A DNA stretch of 64,000 nucleotides. Source: Thiobacillus sp. Its GTDB lineage: Bacteria; Pseudomonadota; Gammaproteobacteria; Burkholderiales; Thiobacillaceae. Where the stretch lies: NCBI GenBank assembly GCA_024708885.1, contig JANJXT010000026.1, forward strand, positions 36,011 to 100,010, written 5' to 3'. The notes under the pieces were generated by a model that was not told the origin of the DNA, ran no database searches, and was given only the letters and a program-made list of their open reading frames with translations. This document shows, one piece after another, positions 8,633 through 19,228 of this stretch (positions are counted from its first letter, which is position 1; every line of letters starts with the position of its first letter). A program made the translations under genes and the position numbers.

Positions 8633-9052
8633 TCAGTGTGCGGCGAGCCAGCGCTTCAGCGCGAAGGCGTCCATGGCACCGGACGTGCGCGCCACCTCGG
8701 CGCCGTTCCTGAACAGGATGAGCGTGGGAATGCCGCGGATGTGGTGGCGCATCGACACCTGTGGATGCGCCTCGGTGTCGACCTTGGCGAAACGCACCTG
8801 GCTGGCGAGCTCGCCGGCGACCTGCTGGAACACCGGCGCCATCATCTTGCACGGGCCGCACCAGTCGGCCCAGAAATCCACCAGCACCGGCAGGCCGGCA
8901 CGGGCGATGAAGCGGTCGAAACTCGCTGCGGTCAGCTCGACCGGCTGTCCGGGCAAGAGCGCCTTGCCGCACTGGCCGCATTTGGGAGCGTCGCCCAGCC
9001 GCGCGTCGGGCACGCGGTTGACGGCAAGACAGTGGGGGCAGGCGAGTTCCAT
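8633..9052 (-). CDS. trxC: thioredoxin 2 (TrxC)
   Basis: A 139-residue thioredoxin with the extra N-terminal zinc-binding domain of TrxC: CPHC at residues 5-8 and CGQC at 26-29. The active site WADWCGPCKMMAP follows. It reduces protein disulfides and is usually induced by oxidative stress. It lies between grx and secB on the same strand, 84 bp before secB and 118 bp after the glutaredoxin gene, so it may have its own promoter. Confidence 0.94.
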   Translation of the reverse strand: MELACPHCLAVNRVPDARLGDAPKCGQCGKALLPGQPVELTAASFDRFIARAGLPVLVDFWADWCGPCKMMAPVFQQVAGELASQVRFAKVDTEAHPQVSMRHHIRGIPTLILFRNGAEVARTSGAMDAFALKRWLAAH

Positions 9053-9170
9053 GGCGATTTCCGTGCGGCGGATGAGCGTCGCTTCAAGGTGGTGGCGGGG
9101 AGCGGAAAATCAAGCGCGGCATCGGATCCCTGCAGGAGGGCGGCCCAGACGCCGCCGGATGCGCCGGTGT

Positions 9171-9431
9171 TCAGGCGTTCAGCAGCGGCACCAGTTCGCC
9201 CGCGGCGTCGAGCGCGGACGTGTCGTCGAAGCCGCCGACGTGGCTGTCGCCGATGAACACCTGCGGTACGGTGCGGCGGCCGCCGGAGCGTTCGACCATT
9301 TCGTCCATCTTCGCGGGGTCGAGGTCGACGCGGATCTTCTCGATTTCAGCGACCCCGCGGCTTTTCAGCAGCCTTTCGGCGGCGACGCAGTAGGGGCAGA
9401 CGGCGGTGCAGTACATCACGACTTTGGCCAT
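9171..9431 (-). CDS. grxC: glutaredoxin 3 (GrxC type)
   Basis: An 86-residue glutaredoxin with the dithiol active site CPYC at residues 12-15 and the glutathione-binding TVPQVFIGDSHVGGFDD. ATG 9431 gives MAKVVMYCTAVCPYC, a standard start. It lies 11 bp after the rhodanese gene, so it belongs to the rhodanese operon. The partner glutathione is made by gshAB at the other end of the window. Confidence 0.95.
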   Translation of the reverse strand: MAKVVMYCTAVCPYCVAAERLLKSRGVAEIEKIRVDLDPAKMDEMVERSGGRRTVPQVFIGDSHVGGFDDTSALDAAGELVPLLNA

Positions 9432-9442
9432 GAGGATTTCCT

Positions 9443-9868
9443 TTATTTCTGGGTGACGGGGAGATTGGCGCGTTCCCAGGCGAGGATGCCGCCCGCCTGG
9501 TTGTAGACCGTGGCAAAGCCTGCCTTCTTCAGGATGCGGCAGGCACGCGCGGAGCGATGGCCGCTGCGGCAGGTGACGAGGATGGGCTGGCTCTTGAACT
9601 TGTCGAGTTCGCCCAGCCGCGCGGCGAGCTTGCCCACCGGAATGTGCCGGGCACGCGGGATGTGGCCGGCGGCGTATTCCTTGTCCTCGCGCACGTCGAG
9701 CACGAGCGCGTCGTCGTTGTAGAGGCGGGTGGCCTTCAGCGTGTCGGCCTGATCGACCCCGCTCATGGAGCCGCCGATGAAGTTCCACGCCAGCATGCCG
9801 CCCGATACGGCCGCAAGCGTCACCAGCATCCAGTTGTCCTGCAGGAATTGCACGTCCACGACGCTCAC
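9443..9868 (-). CDS. membrane-anchored rhodanese-like sulfurtransferase
   Basis: A 141-residue protein with one N-terminal membrane segment (WMLVTLAAVSGGMLAWNFIGG) and a single rhodanese domain. The catalytic loop is CRSGHRSA, with the persulfide-carrying Cys; DVREDKEYAAGHIPRARHIP is also typical. GTG 9868 overlaps the DUF2892 stop by 4 bp. Together with DUF2892 it makes a split version of YgaP, which in E. coli is a fused membrane rhodanese. Thiosulfate or persulfide transfer is expected. Confidence 0.9.
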   Translation of the reverse strand: MSVVDVQFLQDNWMLVTLAAVSGGMLAWNFIGGSMSGVDQADTLKATRLYNDDALVLDVREDKEYAAGHIPRARHIPVGKLAARLGELDKFKSQPILVTCRSGHRSARACRILKKAGFATVYNQAGGILAWERANLPVTQK

Positions 9869-10083
9869 AGGCCGCAGCCCTGCTTGAAGCCGAATCGCTT
9901 CAGCATCGAATCCATCGGGCAGAAGCGGGTGAAGCCGGACTGGAACAGGTTGAAGCCGACGAAGGCGGTGAACCACAGCCAGGACAGCTGCGTCATGTCG
10001 GCGGTGCCGTTGACGTGGGCCAGCGTCAGGGAGAGCAGGATGAAGAATCCGGCGACGATGCGCACGATGCGTTCAACAGTCAT
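9865..10083 (-). CDS. DUF2892 inner-membrane protein
   Basis: A 72-residue protein with two membrane helices. It opens MTVERIVRIVAGFFILLSLT and ends with FTRFCPMDSMLKRFGFKQGCGL, whose Cys-containing tail is typical of DUF2892 (YgaP N-terminal-like). Genes of this kind usually neighbour rhodaneses and persulfide or sulfur oxidation genes. It lies 12 bp downstream of the RND pump and overlaps the rhodanese start, so the pump, this protein and the rhodanese are one transcript. Confidence 0.9.
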   Translation of the reverse strand: MTVERIVRIVAGFFILLSLTLAHVNGTADMTQLSWLWFTAFVGFNLFQSGFTRFCPMDSMLKRFGFKQGCGL

Positions 10084-10095
10084 GGAAGGAACTCC

Positions 10096-13000
10096 TTATG
10101 CGGTGGGGGAAAGATGCTTGCGGTAATTGGCCGCGTAATAGAGCACCGGGATCACCACCAGCGTGAGCAGGGTGGAAACCAGGATGCCGAAGATCAGCGA
10201 TACCGCGAGACCCGAGAAGATCGGGTCGTCGAGGATGAAGAAGGCGCCGAGCATGGCCGCCAGACCGGTGAGCACGATCGGCTTGGCGCGGGCGGCGCCG
10301 GCCTGGATCACCGCTTCCTGGAAATCCATGCCGGCGGCGGTCTGCTCGTTGGCGAAATCGACCAGCAGGATGGAATTGCGCACGATGATGCCGGCGAGCG
10401 CGATCATGCCGATCATCGAGGTGGCGGTGAACTGCGCACCGAGCAGCGCATGGCCCGGCATCACCCCGATGACGGTGAGCGGGATCGGCGCCATGATGAT
10501 GAGCGGCGTCAGATAGCTCTTGAACTGCGCCACCACCAGGATGTAGATGAGAATGAGGCCGACCGCGTAGGCGATGCCCATGTCGCGGAAGGTCTCGTAG
10601 GTCACCTGCCATTCGCCGTCCCATTTCAGGCTGAAGCCGGCGTAGGGATCGGCCGGCTGGCGGATGAAATATTCGTCCAGGGTGCCGCCCGCTTCGAGGG
10701 GCTGCTGCTTGAGCTCGCCGCGCATGGCGAACAGGCCGTACAACGGCGAATCCAGCGTGCCGCCGGTATCGCCGAACACGTAGGCGACCGGCAGCAGATT
10801 CTTGTGATAAATGGTTTTCTCGCGCGTGCTGGGCAGCACCTCGACCAGCTCGGAGAGCGGCACCAGATGGCCCTGTACGCCGCGCACCGGCAGCTTCAGC
10901 AGCTCGTCGATGCGGTTTTGGCGTTCCGGGGGCAGCGCCACGCGCACCGGAATCTCGTATTTCGCGCCGCTGCCGTGGATGGGCGTGACGTCCTCGCCGG
11001 CCAGCCCCATCTTCATCGCCTCGACGATGTCCTTCTGCGCCACGCCCGCCATCGCCGCCTTGTTCTGCAGCACGCGCAGCACGAAACGCTGGGCGTCGTC
11101 CTCGACGCTGTCGTCGATGGCGACGATGCCCGCGGTGTTCTCGAACACGCCGCGCACCTGTTTGGCGACTGCCATCTGTGCCTCGTAGTCCGGGCCGTAG
11201 ATTTCCGCGACGATGGGCGACATCACCGGCGGGCCGGGCGGCACTTCGACCACCTTGACGTCGGCACCGTGCCGCTTCGCCACGGCCTCGACCAGCGGCC
11301 GCACTTCCTGCGCGATGTCGTGGCTCTTGCGCTCGCGCGCGTGCTTGTCGACCAGGTTCACCTGCAGGTCCCCAAGCTCGGGCCCGGCGCGCAGGTAATA
11401 CTGACGCACCAGGCCGTTGAAGTTGATCGGCGAGGCGGTGCCGGCGTACGCCTGATAATCGGTGATCTCGGGTACGCCGGCGAGCGCTTCGCCCATCTCG
11501 GCGAGCACCTGCGCCGTCTTTTCCAGCGGTGTGCCGACCGGCATGTCGACGACGACCTGAAACTCCGACTTGTTGTCGAAGGGCAGCATTTTCAGGATGA
11601 CCAGTTTCACCACCGGCAGCGCCACCGACACCAGAATGGCGACGCCGATGCCGAGCCACAGCTTGTTGCGCGCGCCGCGACCCGCCGCTCCGCGCAGGAA
11701 CGGTGTCATGCGGGTGTGGAACAGCTTGACCAGCCAGGTGTCGCCGCCTTGCGCGGCATGCGCGTCCTGCTTGATCAGCTTGAGTGCCAGCCAGGGCGTG
11801 ACGACGAAGGCGATGGCGAGCGAAATCAGCATGCCGATCGAGGCGTTGATCGGGATCGGGCTCATGTAGGGACCCATGAGGCCGGTGACGAAGGCCATCG
11901 GCAGGAGCGCGGCGATGACGGTGAAAGTGGCGAGGATGGTGGGGCCGCCGACCTCGTCCACGGCGCGCGGAATGATCGCCTGCATGCCGTCGTGGTCCAG
12001 GCCCATGCGGCGGTGGATGTTCTCCACCACCACGATGGCATCGTCGACGAGAATGCCGATGGAAAAGATGAGGGCGAACAGCGACACCCGGTTGAGCGTG
12101 AAGCCCCACGCCCAGGACGCGAACAGCGTGGCGGCAAGCGTCAGCAGCACCGCGGCGCCGACGATGAGCGCCTCGCGGCGGCCGAGCGCGAACAGCACCA
12201 GCAGCACCACCGAGGCGGTGGCGAAGATCAGCTTCTGGATCAGTTTCTTCGCCTTGTCGTCGGCGGTGGCGCCGTAGTCGCGGGTCACGCTGACCTCGAC
12301 GCCTTCCGGGATGACGGCATTCTTCAGGCTGGCGACGCGCGCGATGACTTTTTCGGCGACGGCGACCGCATTCTCGCCGGGTTTCTTCGATACCGCGAGC
12401 GTCACCGCGGGAAAGCTCTGGCCGGCTTCGGCCGCGTCGGGGCCGCCGGCGCCGGGACCGTGCCAGACGTAGCGCGCTGGCTGATCGGGACCGCCGACGA
12501 GGCTGGCAAGGTCGCTCATGTAGACCGGACGGCCGTCCGCCACGCCGACGACGAGCTGCTTCACGTCCTCTACGCCGGTGAGAAAGGTGCCGGTCTGGAC
12601 GAGGATTTCCTGGTTGTCCGACACCAGCGTGCCGGAGGGCTGCGCCGCGTTCGACACCTGCAGGGCGTCACGGATGTCCTTGGCCGACACGCCGAAGGCG
12701 GCCATGCGGTCGGGGTCCATCAGCACCCGCACCGCGCGGCCGGGACCGCCGATGGTGGTCACCTCGCGCGTACCTGCGATGCGCTTCAACTCGATTTCGG
12801 CCGCGTGCGCGACCTGCTCCAGGTCATAGGCCCCGCGGGTCTCGTCGCGCGTCCACAGGGTCACGGTGACGATGGGCACGTCGTCGATGCCCAAGGGCTT
12901 GATGATCGGTTCGCCGACGCCGAGCTCGGGCGAGACCCAGTCGCGGTTCGCCTGGATGGTGTCGTACAGCCGCACCAGCGCCTGGGTGCGATCCTGGCCG

Positions 13001-13299
13001 ACCAGGTATTGCACGGTCAGCACCGCCATGCCGGGTTTCGATACGGAATAGATGTGCTCGATGCCGGCGATCTGCGACAGCACCTGTTCGGCCGGTGTCG
13101 CCACCAGCGCTTCCACGTCCTTCGCCGAGGCGCCGGGAAAGGGGATGAACACGTTGGCCATGGTCACGTTGATCTGCGGCTCTTCCTCGCGCGGCGTGAC
13201 CAGGATGGCGAACAGGCCCAGCAGCGCCGCGATCAGCGCGATCAGCGGGGTGAGCTGGGAGGTGAGGAAGAAGCGGGCGATGCGCCCGGAGATTCCCAT
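10096..13299 (-). CDS. RND efflux permease (AcrB/HAE1 superfamily)
   Basis: A 1067-residue inner-membrane proton/substrate antiporter. It has the RND plan of twelve membrane helices with two large periplasmic loops. TM1 is followed by TPREEEPQINV and FPGASAKDVE, and the proton-relay Asp pair lies in VDDAIVVVENIHRR. The second half repeats the pattern (GMIALAGIIVRNSILLVDFAN). The substrate cannot be read from sequence. It lies 6 bp after its adaptor gene. No outer-membrane channel gene is present, so a channel from elsewhere must be used. Confidence 0.93.
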   Translation of the reverse strand: MGISGRIARFFLTSQLTPLIALIAALLGLFAILVTPREEEPQINVTMANVFIPFPGASAKDVEALVATPAEQVLSQIAGIEHIYSVSKPGMAVLTVQYLVGQDRTQALVRLYDTIQANRDWVSPELGVGEPIIKPLGIDDVPIVTVTLWTRDETRGAYDLEQVAHAAEIELKRIAGTREVTTIGGPGRAVRVLMDPDRMAAFGVSAKDIRDALQVSNAAQPSGTLVSDNQEILVQTGTFLTGVEDVKQLVVGVADGRPVYMSDLASLVGGPDQPARYVWHGPGAGGPDAAEAGQSFPAVTLAVSKKPGENAVAVAEKVIARVASLKNAVIPEGVEVSVTRDYGATADDKAKKLIQKLIFATASVVLLVLFALGRREALIVGAAVLLTLAATLFASWAWGFTLNRVSLFALIFSIGILVDDAIVVVENIHRRMGLDHDGMQAIIPRAVDEVGGPTILATFTVIAALLPMAFVTGLMGPYMSPIPINASIGMLISLAIAFVVTPWLALKLIKQDAHAAQGGDTWLVKLFHTRMTPFLRGAAGRGARNKLWLGIGVAILVSVALPVVKLVILKMLPFDNKSEFQVVVDMPVGTPLEKTAQVLAEMGEALAGVPEITDYQAYAGTASPINFNGLVRQYYLRAGPELGDLQVNLVDKHARERKSHDIAQEVRPLVEAVAKRHGADVKVVEVPPGPPVMSPIVAEIYGPDYEAQMAVAKQVRGVFENTAGIVAIDDSVEDDAQRFVLRVLQNKAAMAGVAQKDIVEAMKMGLAGEDVTPIHGSGAKYEIPVRVALPPERQNRIDELLKLPVRGVQGHLVPLSELVEVLPSTREKTIYHKNLLPVAYVFGDTGGTLDSPLYGLFAMRGELKQQPLEAGGTLDEYFIRQPADPYAGFSLKWDGEWQVTYETFRDMGIAYAVGLILIYILVVAQFKSYLTPLIIMAPIPLTVIGVMPGHALLGAQFTATSMIGMIALAGIIVRNSILLVDFANEQTAAGMDFQEAVIQAGAARAKPIVLTGLAAMLGAFFILDDPIFSGLAVSLIFGILVSTLLTLVVIPVLYYAANYRKHLSPTA

Positions 13300-13305
13300 G
13301 GCCGT

Positions 13306-14346
13306 TCAGTTCTTCGCGGGGGCGCCGCCGCGTTTGGCGTAGATGCCCGCCTTCACCGGATCGAGGGCGATGACTTCGCCAGGATTGAGGCCCGCCAGCA
13401 CTTCGATTTCGCCGTGCGCATTGGCCGCACCCAAGCGGATCTGGCGCAGGCTCACGCGCTCGCCCGTTACCACGTAGACCGCGGTGACTTCCGAGCGGCG
13501 CACCACTGCATCGGCGGGAATCGCGAGCTTGCGCGCGCTGCCGGTGGCGAAATGGGCGCGCGCAAACATGCCGGGAATGATGCCTTCGGCGTTGGCCGGC
13601 AGATCGAGGCGCACCTTCACCGTGTGGGTGGCGATGTCGGCCGCGGGCAGTACGGTGACGCCGGCGGCGTCGATCCATTTGCCGAGCGAGGGGATTTCCA
13701 CTGCGACGCGCGGCGAGGCCTTGATCTCGGCAAGCTTGTACTGGGGAATGCTGGCGACGACGCGCATGTCCCCGGGGTCGAAACCCGTCATCAAGGCTTG
13801 CCCCGGCGTGACCGACTCGCCGGGTTCGACGTGGCGCACTGCAACCACTCCGGAGAATGGTGCGGTAATCGTGGTGTAACTGCTCACTGCCGAAGTTTGG
13901 CCGACGCCGGCGCGGGCCGCGCGTGCCGCCGCCTCCGCGGCGCGGTATTCCGCGGTGGCGCGGTCGAGCGCCGCCTGGCTGATGAACTTCTGCTGGAACA
14001 ATTGCTGCTGGCGCTCGTAGTTGGCGCGCGCGTTGGCGAGATTGGCCTCTGCCTGCGCCACCTGCGCCTGGCTGCCGGCCACCGCGGCGCCGAGTTCCTG
14101 CGCCGACAGGCGCACGATCACCGAGCCGGCCTTGACGGTGTCGCCAGCGTCGAAGTTCACCGCGGCCACGCGCCCCGCCACCTGCGCCGAGACCGTCGAC
14201 TGCTTCACCGCCTCGACCGTGGCCTCGGTCGAATACCCGGTGTCGATCATCTGGTACCTGACCGGGGCGACCGCGAACGGCAGCGTCGCCCACGCAGGCG
14301 CTGCAAGCAGCAGGACAACAAACAACAGGGGGGCGGGGTTGCGCAT
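13306..14346 (-). CDS. RND periplasmic adaptor subunit (membrane fusion protein)
   Basis: A 346-residue adaptor linking the RND pump to an outer-membrane channel. An N-terminal signal peptide (to about residue 21, AWA) is followed by a lipoyl/barrel-sandwich half GRVAAVNFDAGDTVKAGS, an alpha-hairpin rich in Ala/Gln (residues 80-140), the second half ITAPFSGVVAVRHVEPGESV, and a beta-barrel with IPGMFARAHF. It is the first gene of the pump–DUF2892–rhodanese–grx unit; its promoter region holds an AT-rich dyad. Confidence 0.93.
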   Translation of the reverse strand: MRNPAPLLFVVLLLAAPAWATLPFAVAPVRYQMIDTGYSTEATVEAVKQSTVSAQVAGRVAAVNFDAGDTVKAGSVIVRLSAQELGAAVAGSQAQVAQAEANLANARANYERQQQLFQQKFISQAALDRATAEYRAAEAAARAARAGVGQTSAVSSYTTITAPFSGVVAVRHVEPGESVTPGQALMTGFDPGDMRVVASIPQYKLAEIKASPRVAVEIPSLGKWIDAAGVTVLPAADIATHTVKVRLDLPANAEGIIPGMFARAHFATGSARKLAIPADAVVRRSEVTAVYVVTGERVSLRQIRLGAANAHGEIEVLAGLNPGEVIALDPVKAGIYAKRGGAPAKN

Positions 14347-14385
14347 GCGGTTACCTCAAGAAACGTGCATTCTCAAGAAAGACAC

Positions 14386-14401
14386 ATTAGAATAATCTAA
14401 T
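14386..14401 (-). promoter_or_regulatory. AT-rich dyad operator candidate before the RND/rhodanese operon
   Basis: A perfect inverted repeat, ATTAGA-ATAA-TCTAAT, lies 40 bp upstream of the adaptor ATG. On the minus strand TTGCCA (14412-14407) could serve as a -35 element, which would put the dyad between -35 and -10, the place for a repressor. ArsR-family persulfide sensors often control DUF2892/rhodanese genes, so one of these is a candidate, but no regulator gene is adjacent. Confidence 0.5.
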
Positions 14402-14567
14402 ATGCGTGGCAATTCAATGACTTTCCTGTTGGCGCGGGTGTGGGTGCAGTGCGGTGTGGCAGCAGTATGCGCCACAAGCCGCCGCCAATCCAGCGTAGCG
14501 AAGCGCCCTGCAAGGCCTGCCCATGCGCCTTTGGGTACAATCCCGTTTTGATTTCCGCGCAGCGCCC

Positions 14568-15641
14568 ATGCAAACCCTGACCGTCGATCTCGGCGACCGC
14601 TCCTATCCCATCCACATCGGCCCCGGCCTGCTCGACCGGGCGGAGCTGATCGTGCCGCATCTGCCGCAGAAGCGGGTCATGGTGGTGAGCAACGCCACCG
14701 TTGCGCCGCTTTATCTGGCGCGTCTCACCGCGGCGCTGGAGGGTGCCGGAGTCACGGTGGCGAACGTGGTGCTGCCCGACGGCGAGGCCTACAAAACCTG
14801 GGAGACGCTCAATCTCGTGTTCGACGCGCTGCTCGGCCAGCGCGCCGAGCGCAAGACCACGCTCATCGCGCTGGGCGGGGGGGTGGTCGGCGACATGACC
14901 GGCTTTGCCGCGGCGTGCTACCAGCGCGGCGTGCCCTTCGTGCAGGTACCCACCACGCTCCTGTCGCAGGTCGACTCCTCGGTCGGCGGCAAGACCGGCA
15001 TCAACCATCCGCTCGGCAAGAACATGATCGGCGCCTTCCATCAGCCGCAGGCGGTGCTGGCCGACACCGACACGCTGCAGACCCTGCCGGCGCGCGAACT
15101 CTCCGCCGGGCTCGCCGAAGTCATCAAGTACGGCCTCATTCGGGACGTGGAATTCCTCGCCTGGCTGGAAGCGAACATGGCCAGGCTGCGTGCACTGGAC
15201 CCCGCGGCGATCACCCATGCGATCCACCGTTCCTGCGAGATCAAGGCCCAGGTCGTGGCGGCCGACGAGCGCGAAGGCGGTCTGCGCGCCATCCTCAACC
15301 TCGGCCACACCTTCGGCCATGCCATCGAGAGCGGCATGGGCTACGGCAACTGGCTGCACGGCGAAGCGGTCGCGGCGGGCATGGTGCTGGCGGCGCAGAC
15401 TTCACGGCGGCTGGGCTGGCTTGGCGACGCCGACGTCGCCCGCACGCGCGCCATCGTGCGGGCCGCCGGCCTGCCGGATGCCGCGCCCGAACTGCCCTTC
15501 GACACCTGGATCGAGTCCATGGGGCACGACAAGAAGGTCGAAGGCGGCCGGCTGCGCTTCGTGCTGCTGAAACAGCTCGGCGAGGCGGTGATCACCGGCG
15601 AGGTGCCGGAAACCGCGCTGCGCGAAATCCTCATCCCCTGA
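14568..15641 (+). CDS. aroB: 3-dehydroquinate synthase
   Basis: A 357-residue NAD- and Zn-dependent shikimate-pathway enzyme converting DAHP to 3-dehydroquinate. ATG 14568 gives [59 protein letters not shown], and the metal-binding Glu/His segments [10 protein letters not shown] and [11 protein letters not shown] are intact. A TACAAT -10-like hexamer lies at 14536. In many betaproteobacteria aroB is followed by dgt; here an 11-kb nir cluster separates them. Confidence 0.97.
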   Translation: MQTLTVDLGDRSYPIHIGPGLLDRAELIVPHLPQKRVMVVSNATVAPLYLARLTAALEGAGVTVANVVLPDGEAYKTWETLNLVFDALLGQRAERKTTLIALGGGVVGDMTGFAAACYQRGVPFVQVPTTLLSQVDSSVGGKTGINHPLGKNMIGAFHQPQAVLADTDTLQTLPARELSAGLAEVIKYGLIRDVEFLAWLEANMARLRALDPAAITHAIHRSCEIKAQVVAADEREGGLRAILNLGHTFGHAIESGMGYGNWLHGEAVAAGMVLAAQTSRRLGWLGDADVARTRAIVRAAGLPDAAPELPFDTWIESMGHDKKVEGGRLRFVLLKQLGEAVITGEVPETALREILIP

Positions 15642-15749
15642 CCCCCACCGCACGTTTCCGGCGGTTTCCCGCAAGGCATTGATTGACTCAGCAGTCACCA
15701 GCTTCGGCGACGACGGTTAGCTGGAAACTCGCACAGAATCAAGGCCTAA

Positions 15750-17597
<1,848 letters not shown>

Positions 17598-17610
17598 GTA
17601 AGGAGGGCCG

Positions 17611-17636
17611 GGCGGGCGGAGGCGACTCCGCCCGCC
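17611..17636 (+). promoter_or_regulatory. strong stem-loop between nirS and nirT
   Basis: GGCGGGCGGAG and CTCCGCCCGCC form a perfect 11-bp GC-rich stem with a GCGA tetraloop, 13 bp after the nirS stop. No T-run follows, so it is more likely an RNA-processing or 3'-protecting element that keeps nirS message more abundant than the rest of the operon than a full terminator. Confidence 0.65.
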
Positions 17637-17660
17637 GATCGGCTGAGGGGGTAACGAGAA

Positions 17661-18248
17661 ATGAGTGCAAAGAAGGGATGGTGGTCCCGGCTGCGTTCGC
17701 CGACCGCCAAGTATTCCGTCCTGACCCTGCTGGGCGGCGGCTTCATCGCCGGCATCCTGTTCTGGGGCGGGTTCAACACCGGCATGGAAGCCACCAACAC
17801 CCTGGAATTCTGCGTGTCGTGCCACGAGATGCGCGACAACGTCTACCAGGAATACAAGCAGACGATCCACTATTCGAACCGCACCGGCGTGCGTGCCGTG
17901 TGCTCGGACTGCCACGTCCCCAAGGACTGGACCCACAAGATCATCCGCAAGGTGCAGGCCAGCAAGGAAGTGTACGGCAAGCTGATGGGCACCATTGCCA
18001 CCAAGGAAAAATTCGAGGCCAAGCGCCTGCAGCTTGCACGCAACGAGTGGAAACGCATGAAGGCGTCGGACTCGCGCGAGTGCCGCAATTGCCACAGCTT
18101 CGACGGCATGAACACCGAGGCGCAGAAGACGCGTGCCAAGAAACAGCACGAGATGGCAGTCGAGGACAAGATGACCTGCATCGACTGCCACAAGGGTATC
18201 GCGCACACGAAACCGGCGGACATGACCGAAGAGGACGAGGAGATCTGA
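17661..18248 (+). CDS. nirT: NapC/NirT-family tetraheme cytochrome c
   Basis: A 195-residue membrane-anchored quinol dehydrogenase. One N-terminal helix (YSVLTLLGGGFIAGILFWGG) is followed by four heme sites: CVSCH, CSDCH, CRNCH and CIDCH. It would pass electrons from quinol to periplasmic carriers feeding NirS. Length fits the family (about 190-200). It is separated from nirS by a 63-bp gap with a strong hairpin and followed 52 bp later by the diheme-cytochrome gene. Confidence 0.93.
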   Translation: MSAKKGWWSRLRSPTAKYSVLTLLGGGFIAGILFWGGFNTGMEATNTLEFCVSCHEMRDNVYQEYKQTIHYSNRTGVRAVCSDCHVPKDWTHKIIRKVQASKEVYGKLMGTIATKEKFEAKRLQLARNEWKRMKASDSRECRNCHSFDGMNTEAQKTRAKKQHEMAVEDKMTCIDCHKGIAHTKPADMTEEDEEI

Positions 18249-18300
18249 GCGCCGGCTCGCAGCATTCGACACGCTTTCCATCGACTCAAGGAGATTCAGC

Positions 18301-19209
18301 ATGAACAAGGCAGTACTCGGCATTTCGGCACTCGGGCTCGCGCTTGCGGCGAGCACCGGTACGGCGTTCGCCGCCCCCGACTGGAACAAGGTGCCCGCGC
18401 GCAAGGTGACCGTGTTCTATCCAGGCGCGTCCAACATCGAGTGGGTCATGAACGGCACCCAGCACGGCGGCGCCAGGGGCCTGAAAAAGGGCGAGACGTG
18501 CATCGCCTGTCACGAGGACGAGAAGACCCGCAACGTCGACATCGCGTCCGACAAGATCCTCAAGGGCGAGAAACTTGAACCCAAGCCGGTTGCCGGGCGC
18601 GTGCCGAGCATTCCGGTAACGGTGCAGGCCGCCAACGACGGCGCGAACCTCTATCTGCGTTTCAGCTGGAAGGATGCCGGTGGCGGCGCCGAGAAGATGG
18701 ACAAGGACAACCCGATCAAGCTCGCGGTCATGCTGGAGGACAACAAGGTCGTCGCCAAGGACACGCGCGGCGCGACCGTGCAGATCGGGCGCGCCGGCGG
18801 CTGCTGGGGCACCTGTCACGCGGATGCGCGCACCATGCCGGGCGCGGCCGACACGAAGACCAAGTACGTCAGCGGCGCCTCGCTCGCGTCCGGCAACTAC
18901 TACGACCTCATGCAGTGGCAGAGCGGCAAGGGCGGCAAGGGTGTCGACGGCCATGTCGCCGACAAGCGCGTGATGGAAGGCGGCAAGGCACTGGTGAAAG
19001 CCGAAGGCAAGAAGGAAGGCGACACCTGGGTGGTGACCTTCACCCGCAAGCTTGCCGGCGGGGAGGGCGACATCGCGCTGGCGTCGGGCAAGTCGTACAA
19101 CATGGGTTTTGCCATCCACAACGACCACGCTGCGGGCCGCTTCCATCACGTGTCGTTCGGCTACAGCCTCGGCATCGACACCAAGGCCGACATCAGCGCG
19201 GCGAAGTGA
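18301..19209 (+). CDS. diheme c-type cytochrome with ethylbenzene-dehydrogenase-like domain
   Basis: A 302-residue secreted protein. Signal peptide residues 1-24 (TAFAA) precede a CIACH site at 67-71 and a beta-rich domain resembling the DMSO-reductase/ethylbenzene-dehydrogenase heme-binding fold. A second site reads CWGTCH (Cys168, Cys172, His173), a CX3CH spacing instead of CXXCH, followed by a possible Met ligand in ARTMPGA. Many conserved Met/His in the C-terminus (NDHAAGRFHHVSFGYSLG) fit heme coordination. Placed between nirT and a cupredoxin, it is probably an electron carrier for nitrite reduction. Confidence 0.82.
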   Translation: MNKAVLGISALGLALAASTGTAFAAPDWNKVPARKVTVFYPGASNIEWVMNGTQHGGARGLKKGETCIACHEDEKTRNVDIASDKILKGEKLEPKPVAGRVPSIPVTVQAANDGANLYLRFSWKDAGGGAEKMDKDNPIKLAVMLEDNKVVAKDTRGATVQIGRAGGCWGTCHADARTMPGAADTKTKYVSGASLASGNYYDLMQWQSGKGGKGVDGHVADKRVMEGGKALVKAEGKKEGDTWVVTFTRKLAGGEGDIALASGKSYNMGFAIHNDHAAGRFHHVSFGYSLGIDTKADISAAK

Positions 19210-19228
19210 GCCATCGGGAGACGCGGCA

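Noticed and set aside
10015..14400. A plus-strand open frame of 1461 codons opposite the RND pump genes
   Set aside because: It mirrors the well-supported RND permease and adaptor on the other strand. Its composition (His/Arg/Asp/Gly-rich, no domain) is typical of antisense frames in GC-rich genes.
14397..15359. Minus-strand open frame inside aroB
   Set aside because: Antisense to aroB, whose motifs are complete.
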